A stretch of 32,460 nucleotides of DNA, taken from Marivivens sp. Lineage in GTDB: Bacteria > Pseudomonadota > Alphaproteobacteria > Rhodobacterales > Rhodobacteraceae. The stretch spans positions 1-32,460 of the forward strand of contig JALRLK010000061.1 of NCBI GenBank assembly GCA_023254495.1. The letters are read 5' to 3'. The notes under the pieces were generated by a model, which was not told where the DNA came from, ran no database searches, and was given only the letters and a program-made list of their open reading frames with translations. Below, one piece after another: positions 8,721-18,529 of the stretch. Position 1 is the stretch's first letter; each line of letters starts with the position of its first letter. The position numbers and the translations under genes are program-made.

Positions 8721-10553
8721 ATGGACGATCAGAACAAGAACCTATTCCTGGCGACAGCATTGAGCTTCGTCGTCATCCTTGCATGGTTCTGGATGTTCCC
8801 ACCCGAAGAGCCGCAGACCACGGTTGATCCGGCTGCGGCAACGCAGGAATTGGCCGCGGCTGACGCGACCACGTCCAGCGCCGGTGCTGTCGAGGCAACC
8901 GCTGCCGCCCCGACCGACGCGGTGGCCGTTGAAGCCGACGCCCCGCGCGTGGCCATCGAAACCCCTGAGCTTTCGGGTTCGATCTCGCTTCTCGGTGGCC
9001 GCATCGACGACGTATATCTCAGCCAGTATCGCCTGACCCTCGACGACGATGCCGAGACCGTTCGCCTCCTCCGCCCCGTGGGCGAGGAAGACGCCTACTA
9101 CGCCAGCTTCGGCTGGGCCGCCGCCGAGGGCGTCGCCGCCGACGCCGTTCCCGGCCCCGATACGCTCTGGAGCCTCGAGGCTGGCACCACGCTGACCCCG
9201 GAAACCCCCGTGACGCTGGCTTGGGACAACGGCGCGGGCCAGATCTTCCGCACCGTGATCTCGGTCGACGACAAATTCATGTTCACCTTCGTCCAGTCGA
9301 TCGAGAACACTGGCGCAAGCGCGGTTTCCGCCCGCCCCTATGGCATCCTACGTCGCGTGACCGAGCCGAACGACCTCAAGAATTTCTTCGTTCTGCACGA
9401 AGGCCTCGTGCGCGTTTCGGACGGCATTCTCGATCAGGCGAAATACAAGGCGATCCGCGATTACACGGTTGATGCCCGCGAGCGCACTCAGGCCGAGCGC
9501 GTCGACGTTACCGAAGGCGGCTGGATCGGCTATACCGACCATTACTGGATGACGACGATCATCCCCTCGGCCGGCGCGTTCCGCTCGGTTTCCAAATACT
9601 TCGAGTCGCGCGATCTCTATCAGGCCGAAGCCGTGATGGAGCCCCAGACCGTCGCCGCCGGTGGCAGCACCTCGGTCGAGACGCGCCTCTTTGTCGGCGC
9701 CAAGGAATGGGAAGCGATCCGCGAATACCAGGACGATGCCGGCGTCGAGAAGTTCATCGACTCGATCGACTGGGGCTGGTTCTTCTTCTTCACCAAGCCG
9801 ATCTTCTGGCTTTTGCACGTTCTGCACGGCCTCATCGGAAACATGGGCTGGGCCATCATGGCGCTAACCCTCGTGCTCAAGATTCTCGTCCTGCCGCTGG
9901 CCTATAAATCCTATGTCTCGATGGCGCGGATGAAGGAAATCCAGCCCGAGATGGAGAAGCTCAAAGAGCGCGCCGGTGACGACCGTCAGGCGATGCAGCA
10001 GGGTATGATGAAGCTCTACAAGGACAACAAGGTGAACCCCGCTTCGGGCTGCCTACCGATCCTGATCCAGATCCCGATCTTCTTCTCGCTCTACAAGGTG
10101 ATCTTCGTCACCATCGAGCTTCGCCACCAGCCCTGGCTTGGCTGGATCCGCGACCTTTCGGCGCCGGATCCGTCGTCGATCCTCAACCTCTTCGGCCTCT
10201 TCTCCTGGGCAACGCCCCAGCCCGGAAGCCTGTTCTTCCTCTTCTCGCTGGGCGTCCTGCCGATCCTTCTCGGTATCTCGATGTGGCTGCAGCAGAAGCT
10301 GAATCCCGCCCCGACCGATCCGACCCAGAAGATCGTTTTCGCCTGGATGCCATGGGTCTTCATGTTCATGCTTGGCTCGTTCGCCAGTGGCCTTGTGCTC
10401 TACTGGATCACCAACAACATGATCACCTTCGCGCAGCAGTACATTATCATGCGCAGCCATGGGCATAAGCCGGACGTTTTCGGCAATATCCTAAGCGGCC
10501 TGAAACGCAAACCTGCGCTGGCGAACAGCAACAAGAAGCCGGACGGCAAGTAA
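8721..10553 (+). CDS. yidC: Membrane protein insertase YidC
   Basis: This Gram-negative-type YidC is 610 aa from ATG 8721 (MDDQNKNLFLATALSF); the TTG at 8697 in the ORF track is rejected because YidC proteins start at MDDQ. TM1 is at about residues 7-25. It is followed by an Ala-rich linker and a large periplasmic beta domain (to about 340), then the catalytic five-helix core starting near FFFFTKPIFWLLHVLHG. The cytoplasmic hairpin (MARMKEIQPEMEKLKERAG) and the hydrophilic-groove helix PASGCLPILIQIPIFFSLYKV follow, with a basic tail. It inserts membrane proteins alone or with SecYEG. The stop overlaps the next ATG (TAATG). Confidence 0.98.
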   Translation: MDDQNKNLFLATALSFVVILAWFWMFPPEEPQTTVDPAAATQELAAADATTSSAGAVEATAAAPTDAVAVEADAPRVAIETPELSGSISLLGGRIDDVYLSQYRLTLDDDAETVRLLRPVGEEDAYYASFGWAAAEGVAADAVPGPDTLWSLEAGTTLTPETPVTLAWDNGAGQIFRTVISVDDKFMFTFVQSIENTGASAVSARPYGILRRVTEPNDLKNFFVLHEGLVRVSDGILDQAKYKAIRDYTVDARERTQAERVDVTEGGWIGYTDHYWMTTIIPSAGAFRSVSKYFESRDLYQAEAVMEPQTVAAGGSTSVETRLFVGAKEWEAIREYQDDAGVEKFIDSIDWGWFFFFTKPIFWLLHVLHGLIGNMGWAIMALTLVLKILVLPLAYKSYVSMARMKEIQPEMEKLKERAGDDRQAMQQGMMKLYKDNKVNPASGCLPILIQIPIFFSLYKVIFVTIELRHQPWLGWIRDLSAPDPSSILNLFGLFSWATPQPGSLFFLFSLGVLPILLGISMWLQQKLNPAPTDPTQKIVFAWMPWVFMFMLGSFASGLVLYWITNNMITFAQQYIIMRSHGHKPDVFGNILSGLKRKPALANSNKKPDGK

Positions 10554-11308
10554 TGGCGCGGGTCGCCGCTCTTTGGCGGCATCCGATCAAAAGCCACGGC
10601 CGCGAGGCGCTGGATAGCGTTGCCCTCGCGGCTGGCCGGCCCTTCCCTTGGGATCGGCGCTGGGCCGTTGTCCATGATGCGGCGGCGGACGATGCCTCGA
10701 CAGGCTGGATCCCCTGCCAGAACTTCATGATCGGCACCCGCACGCCGGGCCTTGCCGGCATCTGGGCGCGGCTAGACCCAGACGCAGGGCGCATCACGCT
10801 GTCCCATGCCGATTTGGGCGAAATCAGCTTCTCGCCCGACGATGCCGAGGATCAGGCCCGCTTCCTCGACTGGGTCATGCCCCTTTGCCCCGAAACCCGC
10901 GCGCGCCCTGCGGCTGTCGTCGCTTTGCCTGATCGCGGTTGGACCGATACCGATTATCCGTCGGTGACGCTAATGAACACCGCCTCGCACCGCGCCGTGG
11001 AAGAGCGTCTTGGCCGCCCGCTGGAGAAAGAACGCTGGCGCGGCAATATCTGGTTTGACGGGCATACGGCCTTTGAAGAGCTCGACTGGATCGGCAAGCG
11101 CCTTCGGGTCGGCACAGCCATCTTCGAGGCGCGCGAGCCGGTCAAACGCTGCCTCCATACCGCCGCCAACCCTCGGACCGGCGCGCGCGACGCCGACACA
11201 CTCGGCGCGCTTGATGCGGGCTGGGGCCATCGGAACTTTGGCATTTACACAGAAGTCGTGCAGGATGGGGCCGTGGCCCTCGGAGACGAACTGGAGATCC
11301 TGAATTGA
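10553..11308 (+). CDS. MOSC domain protein (YcbX/mARC-like)
   Basis: This 251-aa protein has an N-terminal beta-barrel MOSC_N part (VAALWRHPIKSHGREALDSV) and a C-terminal MOSC domain. The conserved Cys lies in VKRCLHTAANPRTG, the position that binds molybdenum cofactor in mARC/YcbX-type N-hydroxylamine reductases. The iron-sulfur domain of YcbX is absent, so it would need another electron donor; the ferredoxin-like gene downstream is a speculative one. Its ATG overlaps the yidC stop and its TGA overlaps the TTG start of engB. Confidence 0.88.
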   Translation: MARVAALWRHPIKSHGREALDSVALAAGRPFPWDRRWAVVHDAAADDASTGWIPCQNFMIGTRTPGLAGIWARLDPDAGRITLSHADLGEISFSPDDAEDQARFLDWVMPLCPETRARPAAVVALPDRGWTDTDYPSVTLMNTASHRAVEERLGRPLEKERWRGNIWFDGHTAFEELDWIGKRLRVGTAIFEAREPVKRCLHTAANPRTGARDADTLGALDAGWGHRNFGIYTEVVQDGAVALGDELEILN

Positions 11309-11955
11309 ACCTGACCTTCCCCGAGGCCGAAGCCCCCGACGATGAGGCCCGCGAGATCGGCCGCAAGCTGTTTGCCGGCCAGACCGAGTTTCTCAAAGGC
11401 GTTGTCGCCATGTCCGGGATGCCGCCCGCCGACCGGATCGAGGTCTGCTTTGCGGGGCGCTCGAACGTCGGCAAATCAAGCCTCATCAACGCGCTGACCG
11501 GCCGCAAGGGCCTAGCGCGTGCCTCCAACACGCCGGGGCGCACGCAAGAGATCAACTTCTTTACCGTGACCGAGGCGCATTATCTTGTCGACCTTCCCGG
11601 CTATGGCTTTGCCAATGCGCCGCTCGCGGTTGTGCAGAAATGGCAAAAGCTTCTGAAATCCTATCTCTCGGGCCGCCCCACCCTGCGCCGCGTCTTCGTC
11701 CTGATCGACGCCCGCCACGGCGCCAAGGCCGTTGACGAAGAGATTATGGGCCTTCTCGACAAATCGGCTGTGACCTTTCAGGTGGTGATGACCAAGACCG
11801 ACAAGGTCAGCAAAGCCGAGCTTGCCAAATCGCTCGACATCACGCGGGCGTCGCTGGCCAAACATTCTGCGGCATTCCCCGAGATCGTTCTGACCTCTTC
11901 GGAAAAGAGCGACGGGATCGAGACACTTCGCGCTATCATTGCAACCATCGACTAA
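11305..11955 (+). CDS. engB: Ribosome biogenesis GTPase EngB (YihA/YsxC)
   Basis: This 216-aa small GTPase takes part in 50S subunit assembly. G1 is GRSNVGKSS (51-59); G2 lies in ASNTPGRTQEINFF; G3 is DLPGYG; G4 is TKTDK; G5 is TSSEK. The start is TTG 11305, overlapping the MOSC stop (TTGA), because the conserved N-terminal region (FAGQTEFLKGVVAM) lies well downstream and no ATG occurs before it. This is an unusual start codon that probably depends on coupled translation. Confidence 0.95.
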   Translation: MNLTFPEAEAPDDEAREIGRKLFAGQTEFLKGVVAMSGMPPADRIEVCFAGRSNVGKSSLINALTGRKGLARASNTPGRTQEINFFTVTEAHYLVDLPGYGFANAPLAVVQKWQKLLKSYLSGRPTLRRVFVLIDARHGAKAVDEEIMGLLDKSAVTFQVVMTKTDKVSKAELAKSLDITRASLAKHSAAFPEIVLTSSEKSDGIETLRAIIATID

Positions 11956-11976
11956 CCCGCAGAAGGGGATCAGAGG

Positions 11977-12870
11977 GTGAGGAAACAAGACATGAACCGA
12001 GACTGGATCGCCACCGCCCGGACCCTTTCCGAGGCCCTGCCGTTCCTCCAGCGCTATTCCGGGGCGATTGTCGTCGTAAAATTCGGCGGCAACGCGATGG
12101 GCGACGCCGAGGCCATGGCCGAATTTGCCCGCGATATCGTCTTGATGCGGCAGGTGGGGGTCAATCCGGTTGTCGTTCATGGCGGCGGTCCGATGATCAA
12201 TGATCTTCTGAACCGTCTTGGCATCAAATCCGAATTCGTGCGCGGCAAGCGCGTGACGGATCAGGCCACGGTCGAGGTGGTCGAGATGGTCCTCACCGGC
12301 CTTGTCAACAAGCGCATCGTTCAGGCGATCATGGATGAAGGCGGCCGCGCCGTGGGCCTTTCCGGCAAGGACGACGATCTGATGGTCTGCGAGGCGGACG
12401 ATCCCGAACTGGGCTTTGTCGGCCGCCCGATCGAGATAAACGTGCAGGTGCTGCGCGATCTCTTTACTGCCGGGATCATTCCGGTAGTTGCCCCTGTCGC
12501 CACCGGCATGGACCCGCTTGAGACCTTCAACGTCAACGGCGATACCGCCGCTGGCGCCATTGCTGGCGCCCTCAAGGCCGACCGCCTACTTCTTCTGACC
12601 GATGTGCCGGGTGTCAAGGATGCCTCGGGCGAGATTGTCACCCAGCTCAGCCCCGAGCAGGTCAAGGCGATGATCGCCGATGGCACCATCTCGGGCGGCA
12701 TGATCCCCAAGACCGAGACGGCGCTGAAGGCTATCGAAGATGGGGTGCGCGCCGTGGTCATCCTCGACGGTCGCCTTCCCAACGCGGCACTCCTCGAGCT
12801 TTTCACCGAACATGGCGCGGGCTCGATCATCCGCTCGACCGAACCGCGCGTAAAGCCCAAGCATAAATGA
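11977..12870 (+). CDS. argB: Acetylglutamate kinase
   Basis: The second step of arginine synthesis: ATP-dependent phosphorylation of N-acetylglutamate. Kinase motifs are [23 protein letters not shown] and, near the C-terminus, [11 protein letters not shown]. The start may be GTG 11977 (297 aa, AGGGG 8-9 bases upstream) or ATG 11992 ([16 protein letters not shown], with GAGG upstream); the choice does not affect the fold. The stop overlaps the next ATG by four bases. Arginine feedback cannot be judged with certainty from sequence. Confidence 0.97.
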   Translation: MRKQDMNRDWIATARTLSEALPFLQRYSGAIVVVKFGGNAMGDAEAMAEFARDIVLMRQVGVNPVVVHGGGPMINDLLNRLGIKSEFVRGKRVTDQATVEVVEMVLTGLVNKRIVQAIMDEGGRAVGLSGKDDDLMVCEADDPELGFVGRPIEINVQVLRDLFTAGIIPVVAPVATGMDPLETFNVNGDTAAGAIAGALKADRLLLLTDVPGVKDASGEIVTQLSPEQVKAMIADGTISGGMIPKTETALKAIEDGVRAVVILDGRLPNAALLELFTEHGAGSIIRSTEPRVKPKHK

Positions 12871-13490
12871 CCGATCTCGCCGGCATCATCGCTCTTGCCA
12901 GCCTCAACGGGCTTTTCGTGGCGGGCGTGGTGCCGGATGGAGAGGACATAATCATCATCCTCTCGCCCGCCGAACCAGATTTCTGGCCGCACCTGAAAGG
13001 GCAGCCGGAATATTCCGACGGCCAGCCCGATCCCATTGACCGATGGAGCCTGCGGGTGATCGGCGAGATGGCCGAGGCATTGGGCGGCGAGGCAGTCCTG
13101 CCGCACCATGGCCCGCCCTATGCGCCGTTCTACAGCTGGGCGCTGGCCTCGGGCCGATTCTGGGCCTCGCCCGTCATGCTCCTCGTCCATGCAGAGGCGG
13201 GCCTCTTCGCCTCGATGCGCGGCGCGATCCGGCTGCGCGGCAAGATCGACCTGCCCGCCGCCAAGCGGCCTTGCGACAATTGCGTTGACAAGCCTTGCCT
13301 AGCCGCCTGCCCTGCGGGTGCCCTCACCGGCGAGGGCTATGACGTGCCCGCCTGTCACGCCCATCTCGACACCGCCGCAGGGCGCGACTGCTTCGAAGTC
13401 GGCTGCCTCGTCCGCCGCGCCTGCCCAATCGGGCAAGGCCGCCGCAGCGCAGAGCAATCGGCCCATCATATGAGGCATTTCCACAAATGA
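12867..13490 (+). CDS. Ferredoxin-like 4Fe-4S protein, function unknown
   Basis: This 207-aa protein has about 120 N-terminal residues without a recognised fold. A cysteine-rich stretch [18 protein letters not shown] follows, which fits one 4Fe-4S cluster (CxxC then two more Cys). Later come CHAH, DCFEVGC and RRACPIGQG, giving further cysteines. The arrangement recalls the C-terminal ferredoxin part of QueG-like reductases, but the B12-binding domain is absent. It overlaps argB by four bases and the phosphatase gene by four bases. Electron transfer is likely; the partner is unknown. Confidence 0.75.
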   Translation: MTDLAGIIALASLNGLFVAGVVPDGEDIIIILSPAEPDFWPHLKGQPEYSDGQPDPIDRWSLRVIGEMAEALGGEAVLPHHGPPYAPFYSWALASGRFWASPVMLLVHAEAGLFASMRGAIRLRGKIDLPAAKRPCDNCVDKPCLAACPAGALTGEGYDVPACHAHLDTAAGRDCFEVGCLVRRACPIGQGRRSAEQSAHHMRHFHK

Positions 13491-14002
13491 CCCTGCGCCT
13501 CATACTGACTCGCCATGCCAAGTCCGGCTGGGACGATCCCGACTTAGAGGATTTCGACCGCCCGCTGACCGAGCGCGGGCGCCGCTCGGCCACGGCGATC
13601 GGACGCTGGCTTTGGGAAAAGGGCTATCGGCCCGACCTGATCCTCTGCTCCGCCGCCGAACGGACGAGGGCGACGCTCGACCTGATCCTTGCCGAATGGC
13701 CCGAGCGCCTCGAGGTGAGCTATCGTCAGGCGCTCTATCACGCCTCTGCGCGGGGTATCCATGATGTGGTGGCGGGGACCGATGCCCAAACGGTCATGGT
13801 CGTCGGCCACAACCCCGGTATCGGCACGCTGGCCTGCTGCATGGTCGCCAAGCGGCCCGACCATCCTGATTTCGGCCGCTACCCGACGGGCGCGACCGCA
13901 ATTCTCGATTTCAAGGCCGAGGAGTGGCGCAGCATCAAACCCGGCAGCTGCGCCGATTTCATCGTGCCGCGCGGCCTGTTGAAGGATACCGAAAACGACT
14001 AA
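13487..14002 (+). CDS. SixA-like histidine phosphatase
   Basis: This 171-aa histidine-phosphatase-superfamily protein carries the RHG-type motif LTRHAKSGWDD (phospho-accepting His10) and the second His in VMVVGHNPGIG. The acidic/basic residues CSAAERTRAT also match. SixA proteins dephosphorylate phosphohistidine in phosphotransfer proteins; whether this one does is inferred from length and the RHAKS motif. It is the last gene of the plus-strand run and converges on bztD. Confidence 0.88.
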   Translation: MTLRLILTRHAKSGWDDPDLEDFDRPLTERGRRSATAIGRWLWEKGYRPDLILCSAAERTRATLDLILAEWPERLEVSYRQALYHASARGIHDVVAGTDAQTVMVVGHNPGIGTLACCMVAKRPDHPDFGRYPTGATAILDFKAEEWRSIKPGSCADFIVPRGLLKDTEND

Positions 14003-14047
14003 GGGCGCGCGGTCTCCCGCACGCCGCCATAGTCCATTCCCGAAAGA

Positions 14048-14839
14048 TCAGTGACCGAGAATCTGGCTCAGGAAGAGCTTGGTCCGGTCGTTCTGCGGGT
14101 TCTTGAAGAACTCTTCCGGCTCGTTCTGTTCGACGATCTGGCCCTGATCCATGAAGATCACGCGGTTGGCGACCTGACGGGCAAAGCCCATCTCGTGGGT
14201 CACGCAGAGCATGGTCATACCATCTTCCGCTAGCTCGATCATGGTGTCGAGAACCTCTTTGATCATCTCGGGGTCGAGTGCCGAGGTCGGCTCGTCGAAA
14301 AGCATGATGCGCGGCTTCATGCAGAGCGAACGGGCGATGGCCACACGTTGCTGCTGACCGCCCGAAAGCTGCCCTGGGTATTTGTGGGCCTGCTCGGGGA
14401 TTTTCACTTTCTCAAGGAAGTGCATGGCGATTTCCTCGGCCTCGCGCTTGGGCGTCTTGCGGACCCAGATCGGCGCAAGAGTACAGTTCTCAAGGATCGT
14501 CAGATGCGGAAAGAGGTTGAAGTGCTGAAACAGCATACCAACCTCGGAGCGGATCTTGTCGATGTTCTTGAGGTCCGAGGAAAGCTCGGTCCCATCAACA
14601 ATGATCGAACCTGCCTGATGTTCTTCCAGACGGTTGATGCAGCGGATCAGCGTCGATTTACCGGATCCCGAAGGTCCGCAGACCACGATACGTTCGCCAC
14701 GATTTACGGTCAGGTTAATATCGCGGAGGACGTGGAAGCTTCCAAACCACTTGTTCATGTTCATGATCTGGATCGCGACCTCATCCGTAACCTGCATGTG
14801 GCTGCGGTCTATTTCGCGGTCGATAGCGAGTTCGGACAT
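14048..14839 (-). CDS. bztD: Amino-acid ABC transporter ATP-binding protein (BztD/AapP-like)
   Basis: This 263-aa ATPase of a polar amino-acid importer has Walker [10 protein letters not shown] (55-63), Q-loop LFQHFN, signature LSGGQQQR (158-165), Walker B IMLFDEP (178-184) and the H-loop CVTHE. By order and similarity it is the energy-coupling subunit of a glutamate/glutamine/aspartate/asparagine transporter. It is the last gene of bztABCD, 12 bases after bztC. No strong terminator is visible in the 45 bases before the convergent SixA-like gene. Confidence 0.95.
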   Translation of the reverse strand: MSELAIDREIDRSHMQVTDEVAIQIMNMNKWFGSFHVLRDINLTVNRGERIVVCGPSGSGKSTLIRCINRLEEHQAGSIIVDGTELSSDLKNIDKIRSEVGMLFQHFNLFPHLTILENCTLAPIWVRKTPKREAEEIAMHFLEKVKIPEQAHKYPGQLSGGQQQRVAIARSLCMKPRIMLFDEPTSALDPEMIKEVLDTMIELAEDGMTMLCVTHEMGFARQVANRVIFMDQGQIVEQNEPEEFFKNPQNDRTKLFLSQILGH

Positions 14840-14851
14840 GACAAGTCTCCC

Positions 14852-16162
14852 TTAACGATGTTCACGCTGGAGTTTTTTCTCCAGGTAAAGTGAGTAGCGG
14901 CCCATGCTGTAGCAGAAGATGAAGAACATCAGGCCGATGAAGATGAAAAGCTCCCAATAGATGCCCTGCCAATCGGTCGAGGCCCGGATCGCACCAGCAA
15001 GGCCGATAGGATCAAGAAGACCGATGAATACTACCAGCGTCGTATCTTTGAAAAGTCCGATGAAGGTGTTGACGATACCGGGGATCGAGATCTTGAGCGC
15101 CTGCGGTAGAATGATGAGGCGCATTGAAAGCCAATAATCCAAACCAAGCGCGTCTGCGGCCTCATACTGCCCCCTGGGAAGCGCGGCCAAACCGCCACGG
15201 ATGACCTCGGCGATATAAGCAGCCGAGAAGAGGGTCACCATGATGATCACCCGCAGCATCAGGTCAAAATTCGTGCCCGGGGGCAGGAAGTAGTTGAGCA
15301 GAAGCGACGCGGTGAAGAGCCACGCAATCAGAGGAACGCCGCGGATAACCTCGATGAACCCGACCGAAACATATTTGATCAGGAAGAGGTTTGACTGACG
15401 GCCCAAAGCCAGAAGGATGCCCAGCGGCAGCGACAGAACGATGCCTGCGATACCGATGATCACGGACAGGGTGAAGCCACCGAATTCCTTGGATTGGACC
15501 TTGGGAAGCTCGATCGGGATAATGCCGCTAAACGCGCCGGAAACCGGACCGTGCAGAACGCTCCAATAGAGAATCGGCGCCGCAATTGCAGCAAGAATTG
15601 CCAATAGGCTCGATCCAATCGAGGAGGACACCACGCGGTAGGCGATGAACCCTGCCACGAAGCCAAGCGCCACAGACACTGCCACCCAGATTGAGCCGCC
15701 CCAAAGCAGCCAGACCAGAACGAAGGGCGCCGCAGCGGTTCCCAAGAGAAGCTTTCGGGGCAGTGCCGCGAAGAGGACCGGCATTATCGACCCAAGGAAT
15801 AGGAACAGCGCCAAGATTGGCCGCCAATACCCATCACTGGGATAGAAGCCGAAGAGGAGCTGTTGCCAGCGGTCAGAAATGACCGCGAAACAAGCCGCGG
15901 ATGCCCCTTCTCCAAGGGTAGCATCCCTGATCTCGCGGCATTCGTTCAAGGAACCGCCGCTCCAGATCGAATTATAGAACCACGGGAACAGATGGCTGAC
16001 TACAGTCCAGACGAACCAGACCGACAGGATAGTCAGGATCGCGTTGAGCCAGCTTGAGAACAGGTTCTCACGCAGCCAGCGGATCACCCCAGTCTGACCC
16101 AGAGGAGGATCTTGCGGAGCCAGCATTTCCTCGCGGACATAGCTAAGGTTTGCGTTGGTCAC
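14852..16162 (-). CDS. bztC: Amino-acid ABC transporter permease (BztC/AapM-like)
   Basis: This 436-aa inner-membrane permease has a long N-terminal multi-helix extension (hydrophobic runs near residues 40-60, 110-130, 135-160 and 165-200) before the usual HisM-like core. The EAA loop that docks the ATPase is visible as LPRGQYEAADALGLDYW, followed by LIILPQALKISIPGIVN. This enlarged permease is typical of Bzt/Aap systems. bztB ends one base before its ATG, so the two permeases are likely made together. Confidence 0.95.
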   Translation of the reverse strand: MTNANLSYVREEMLAPQDPPLGQTGVIRWLRENLFSSWLNAILTILSVWFVWTVVSHLFPWFYNSIWSGGSLNECREIRDATLGEGASAACFAVISDRWQQLLFGFYPSDGYWRPILALFLFLGSIMPVLFAALPRKLLLGTAAAPFVLVWLLWGGSIWVAVSVALGFVAGFIAYRVVSSSIGSSLLAILAAIAAPILYWSVLHGPVSGAFSGIIPIELPKVQSKEFGGFTLSVIIGIAGIVLSLPLGILLALGRQSNLFLIKYVSVGFIEVIRGVPLIAWLFTASLLLNYFLPPGTNFDLMLRVIIMVTLFSAAYIAEVIRGGLAALPRGQYEAADALGLDYWLSMRLIILPQALKISIPGIVNTFIGLFKDTTLVVFIGLLDPIGLAGAIRASTDWQGIYWELFIFIGLMFFIFCYSMGRYSLYLEKKLQREHR

Positions 16163-16163
16163 T

Positions 16164-17378
16164 TCAGCGCTCCTTCAGCTTCATGCGGTTATTGTAGATG
16201 TTCATCACGCTTGAGATCATCAGACTTGCCGTCAGATAGAACAGCCCCAGAAGAAGCATCCCCTCAAGTTCGCGGCCGGTCTGGTTGATCGTAATGCCGC
16301 CAAGGGTGGCGCGAACGTCCATGTAGCCAACCGCGATCGCCAGAGACGAGTTCTTCGTGAGGTTGAGAAACTGCGAAATCAGCGGCGGAATGATCACACG
16401 CATTGCCTGCGGCAGGATCACGAGGTTCATGGTCCGGTTCGGGCGCAGGCCAAGGGCAAAGGCTGCCTCGGTTTGGCCCTTGCTGACGGCAAGGATGCCC
16501 GCGCGAACGATCTCGGCGATGAAGGCGCCTGTATAGAGCGAAAGCGCAAACCACAGGGCGATCAACGAATTCCTGATCTGTAGGCCGCCCTGGAAGTTGA
16601 AGCCTCCAAGTTCGGGGTATTCCAGCGTCACCGGATGACCAAGCACAAAGTAGAACAGCGTGACCGGAACAATAAGGAGACCCAGCGAAACCCAGAAGAC
16701 GGGAAGGATATCGCCTGTCTGCTCTTGCCGCTTGCGCGCATAGCGCCGGAAAGCCCATATCCCAATAAGCGAGAGCACAAAGATGGCGCCCAAAATCATC
16801 GATCCGTCATGCCAGATCGGTTTGGGGATAAAGACGCCTCGGTTGGTGATCGCCATCGTGTCGCCGAGAAGCATTGACGCCGAGCCGCCCTCGCGGAAAT
16901 CGCGGGGCTGTGGCGTGCTTTCGGTCATCAACGCGAAAATAAGCACGATCCACAACAGAAGCGGAACGTTGCGAAGAGCCTCGACGTAAACAGCCATCAG
17001 GCGCGATACGACCCAGTTTTTCGATAGCCTGAGAACGCCAACAAGAACGCCGATCACAGTTGCAACGATGCAGCCCAGAAAGGCCACGAGCAACGTGTTC
17101 AGAATGCCGACAATCGCAGCACGGCCATGCGAACTTTGCGAGCTGTATTCGATGAGGCGCTGGTTGATGTCATACCCCGCCGGCGTCGACAGGAATCCGA
17201 AATCGAAATCCTTTCCCAGCGCCGATAGGTTTTGAACGGTGTTGGAGACAAGCCACGAGAACGACAACATCAACAGGATGAAGGCCACCACCTGGATGGT
17301 CAATGATCTGTAGCGCGTATCATAGAGAAGTTGGCTCAGCCGGAAGGAATCCTTCGGCACATCAACGGAAATTGTCAT
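16164..17378 (-). CDS. bztB: Amino-acid ABC transporter permease (BztB/AapQ-like)
   Basis: The start is ATG 17378 (MTISVDVPKDSFRLSQLLYD, 404 aa), preceded by GGGAG; the ORF-track extension to 17552 runs back through the intergenic hairpin. A first helix (VVAFILLMLSFSWLVSN) is followed by a long extracytoplasmic part, further helices and the core permease. The EAA loop is SKGQTEAAFALGLRPNR, followed by LVILPQAMRVIIPPLI. It pairs with BztC to form the channel for acidic amino acids and their amides. Confidence 0.95.
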   Translation of the reverse strand: MTISVDVPKDSFRLSQLLYDTRYRSLTIQVVAFILLMLSFSWLVSNTVQNLSALGKDFDFGFLSTPAGYDINQRLIEYSSQSSHGRAAIVGILNTLLVAFLGCIVATVIGVLVGVLRLSKNWVVSRLMAVYVEALRNVPLLLWIVLIFALMTESTPQPRDFREGGSASMLLGDTMAITNRGVFIPKPIWHDGSMILGAIFVLSLIGIWAFRRYARKRQEQTGDILPVFWVSLGLLIVPVTLFYFVLGHPVTLEYPELGGFNFQGGLQIRNSLIALWFALSLYTGAFIAEIVRAGILAVSKGQTEAAFALGLRPNRTMNLVILPQAMRVIIPPLISQFLNLTKNSSLAIAVGYMDVRATLGGITINQTGRELEGMLLLGLFYLTASLMISSVMNIYNNRMKLKER

Positions 17379-17468
17379 TTTAACTCCCCGGCTCCCTGGT
17401 GCGACGTTTGACCCGAGGAAATGGGCGTCGCTAGTCGTGGGACATGCCAAAAGGCACTCTGTTATTGA

Positions 17469-17497
17469 GAAAGGGCGCGGCATTGCCGCGCCCTTTC
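17469..17497 (-). promoter_or_regulatory. Strong hairpin between bztA and bztB
   Basis: A perfect 13-bp stem (GAAAGGGCGCGGC / GCCGCGCCCTTTC) with a 3-base loop lies 12 bases after the bztA stop. No T-run follows in the minus direction (TCAATAACAG), so it is not a classical terminator. In binding-protein operons such hairpins usually protect the upstream mRNA end, giving more binding protein than permease. Confidence 0.7.
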
Positions 17498-17509
17498 CAG
17501 AATCAAAGC

Positions 17510-18529
17510 TTAGCGGAACGGCGGCGAGTACAGCAGACCGCCGTTGGTCCACAGAGCGTTAAGGCCACGGGCCAGACCGATCGGGGTGCTCGAGCCGATA
17601 TTGCGCTCGAAGCTCTCGCCATAGTTACCACCAGCGGCGATTGCCTTGACGGCCCAGTCAGCGCTCAGACCGAGCATAGCGCCAAGTTCACCTTCGGTGC
17701 CGAGCAGGCGGTTGACTTCCGGGTTATCGCCTGCAGCAGCAGCATGCTCAGCAACGTTGGCGGAGGTCACGCCAAGCTCCTCAGCGGTGATCAAGGCGTT
17801 GAGGGTCCAGCGGACGATATCGCCCCACTGGTTATCGCCATGGCGAACCAGCGGCGCGAGCGGCTCTTTCGAGATGATTTCCGGCAGGATGATGTGATCA
17901 GCCGGGTTCTCGAAGGTGGCGCGCGAAGCAGCAAGGCCCGAAGCGTCGGTGGTGTATGCGTCACAGGCACCAGCGTTGTATTGCTGGAGAGCTTCAGCGT
18001 TGGTCTCGATCGGAACCGGCTCGTAGCTGATGTTGTTCGAGCGGAAGAAGTCCGCAAGGTTCAGCTCGGTGGTGGTGCCGGTCTGGATACAGACGGTCGC
18101 ACCATCAAGGTCCTTGGCCGAAGAAACGCCGAGCGAAGTTGGAACCATGAAGCCCTGGCCGTCATAGTAGTTAGTGCCGGCAAATTCGAACTTCAGGTCG
18201 ACGTCGCGCGAGAAGGTCCAGGTGGTGTTACGAGCCAGCATATCGACCTCGCCCGAGGCGAGAGCGGTGAAGCGGGTCTGGCCAGTGGTCGGCACAAACT
18301 CGACAGCCATCGGGTCGCCAAGAACAGCGGCTGCCACGGCGCGGCACATATCAACGTCAAAGCCTTGCCAGACGCCGTTGGCGTCCGGGGCAGCAAAACC
18401 GGCCAAGCCGGTCGAGACGCCACAGTTCAGCTTACCGCGCGCAAGAACATCGTCGAGTGTCGAAGCCGAAGCCGCAGTGGCAGCGAGACCCGCGACGGTC
18501 AGCGCTCCCAAAAAAATAGTTTTTTTCAT
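17510..18529 (-). CDS. bztA: Amino-acid ABC transporter substrate-binding protein (BztA/AapJ-like)
   Basis: This 339-aa periplasmic protein starts at ATG 18529 (MKKTIFLGALTVAGLAATAASA), with GAGGT 5-6 bases upstream; the longer ORF-track start is unsupported. The signal peptide is probably cut after ASA. The body matches polar amino-acid binding proteins (GFDVDMCRAVAAAVLGD, FVPTTGQTRFTALASGEVDMLARNTTW). Cys residues at CGVS, DMCRA, VCIQTG and GACDAY could form disulfides. It delivers Glu, Gln, Asp or Asn to BztBC; substrate range is inferred from the family. Confidence 0.95.
   Translation of the reverse strand: MKKTIFLGALTVAGLAATAASASTLDDVLARGKLNCGVSTGLAGFAAPDANGVWQGFDVDMCRAVAAAVLGDPMAVEFVPTTGQTRFTALASGEVDMLARNTTWTFSRDVDLKFEFAGTNYYDGQGFMVPTSLGVSSAKDLDGATVCIQTGTTTELNLADFFRSNNISYEPVPIETNAEALQQYNAGACDAYTTDASGLAASRATFENPADHIILPEIISKEPLAPLVRHGDNQWGDIVRWTLNALITAEELGVTSANVAEHAAAAGDNPEVNRLLGTEGELGAMLGLSADWAVKAIAAGGNYGESFERNIGSSTPIGLARGLNALWTNGGLLYSPPFR

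Noticed and set aside
14003-14047. Bidirectional terminator between the SixA-like gene and bztD
   Set aside because: There is a short GCGCGCGG/CCGCACGC stem with a mismatch but no T-run on either strand; too weak to call.
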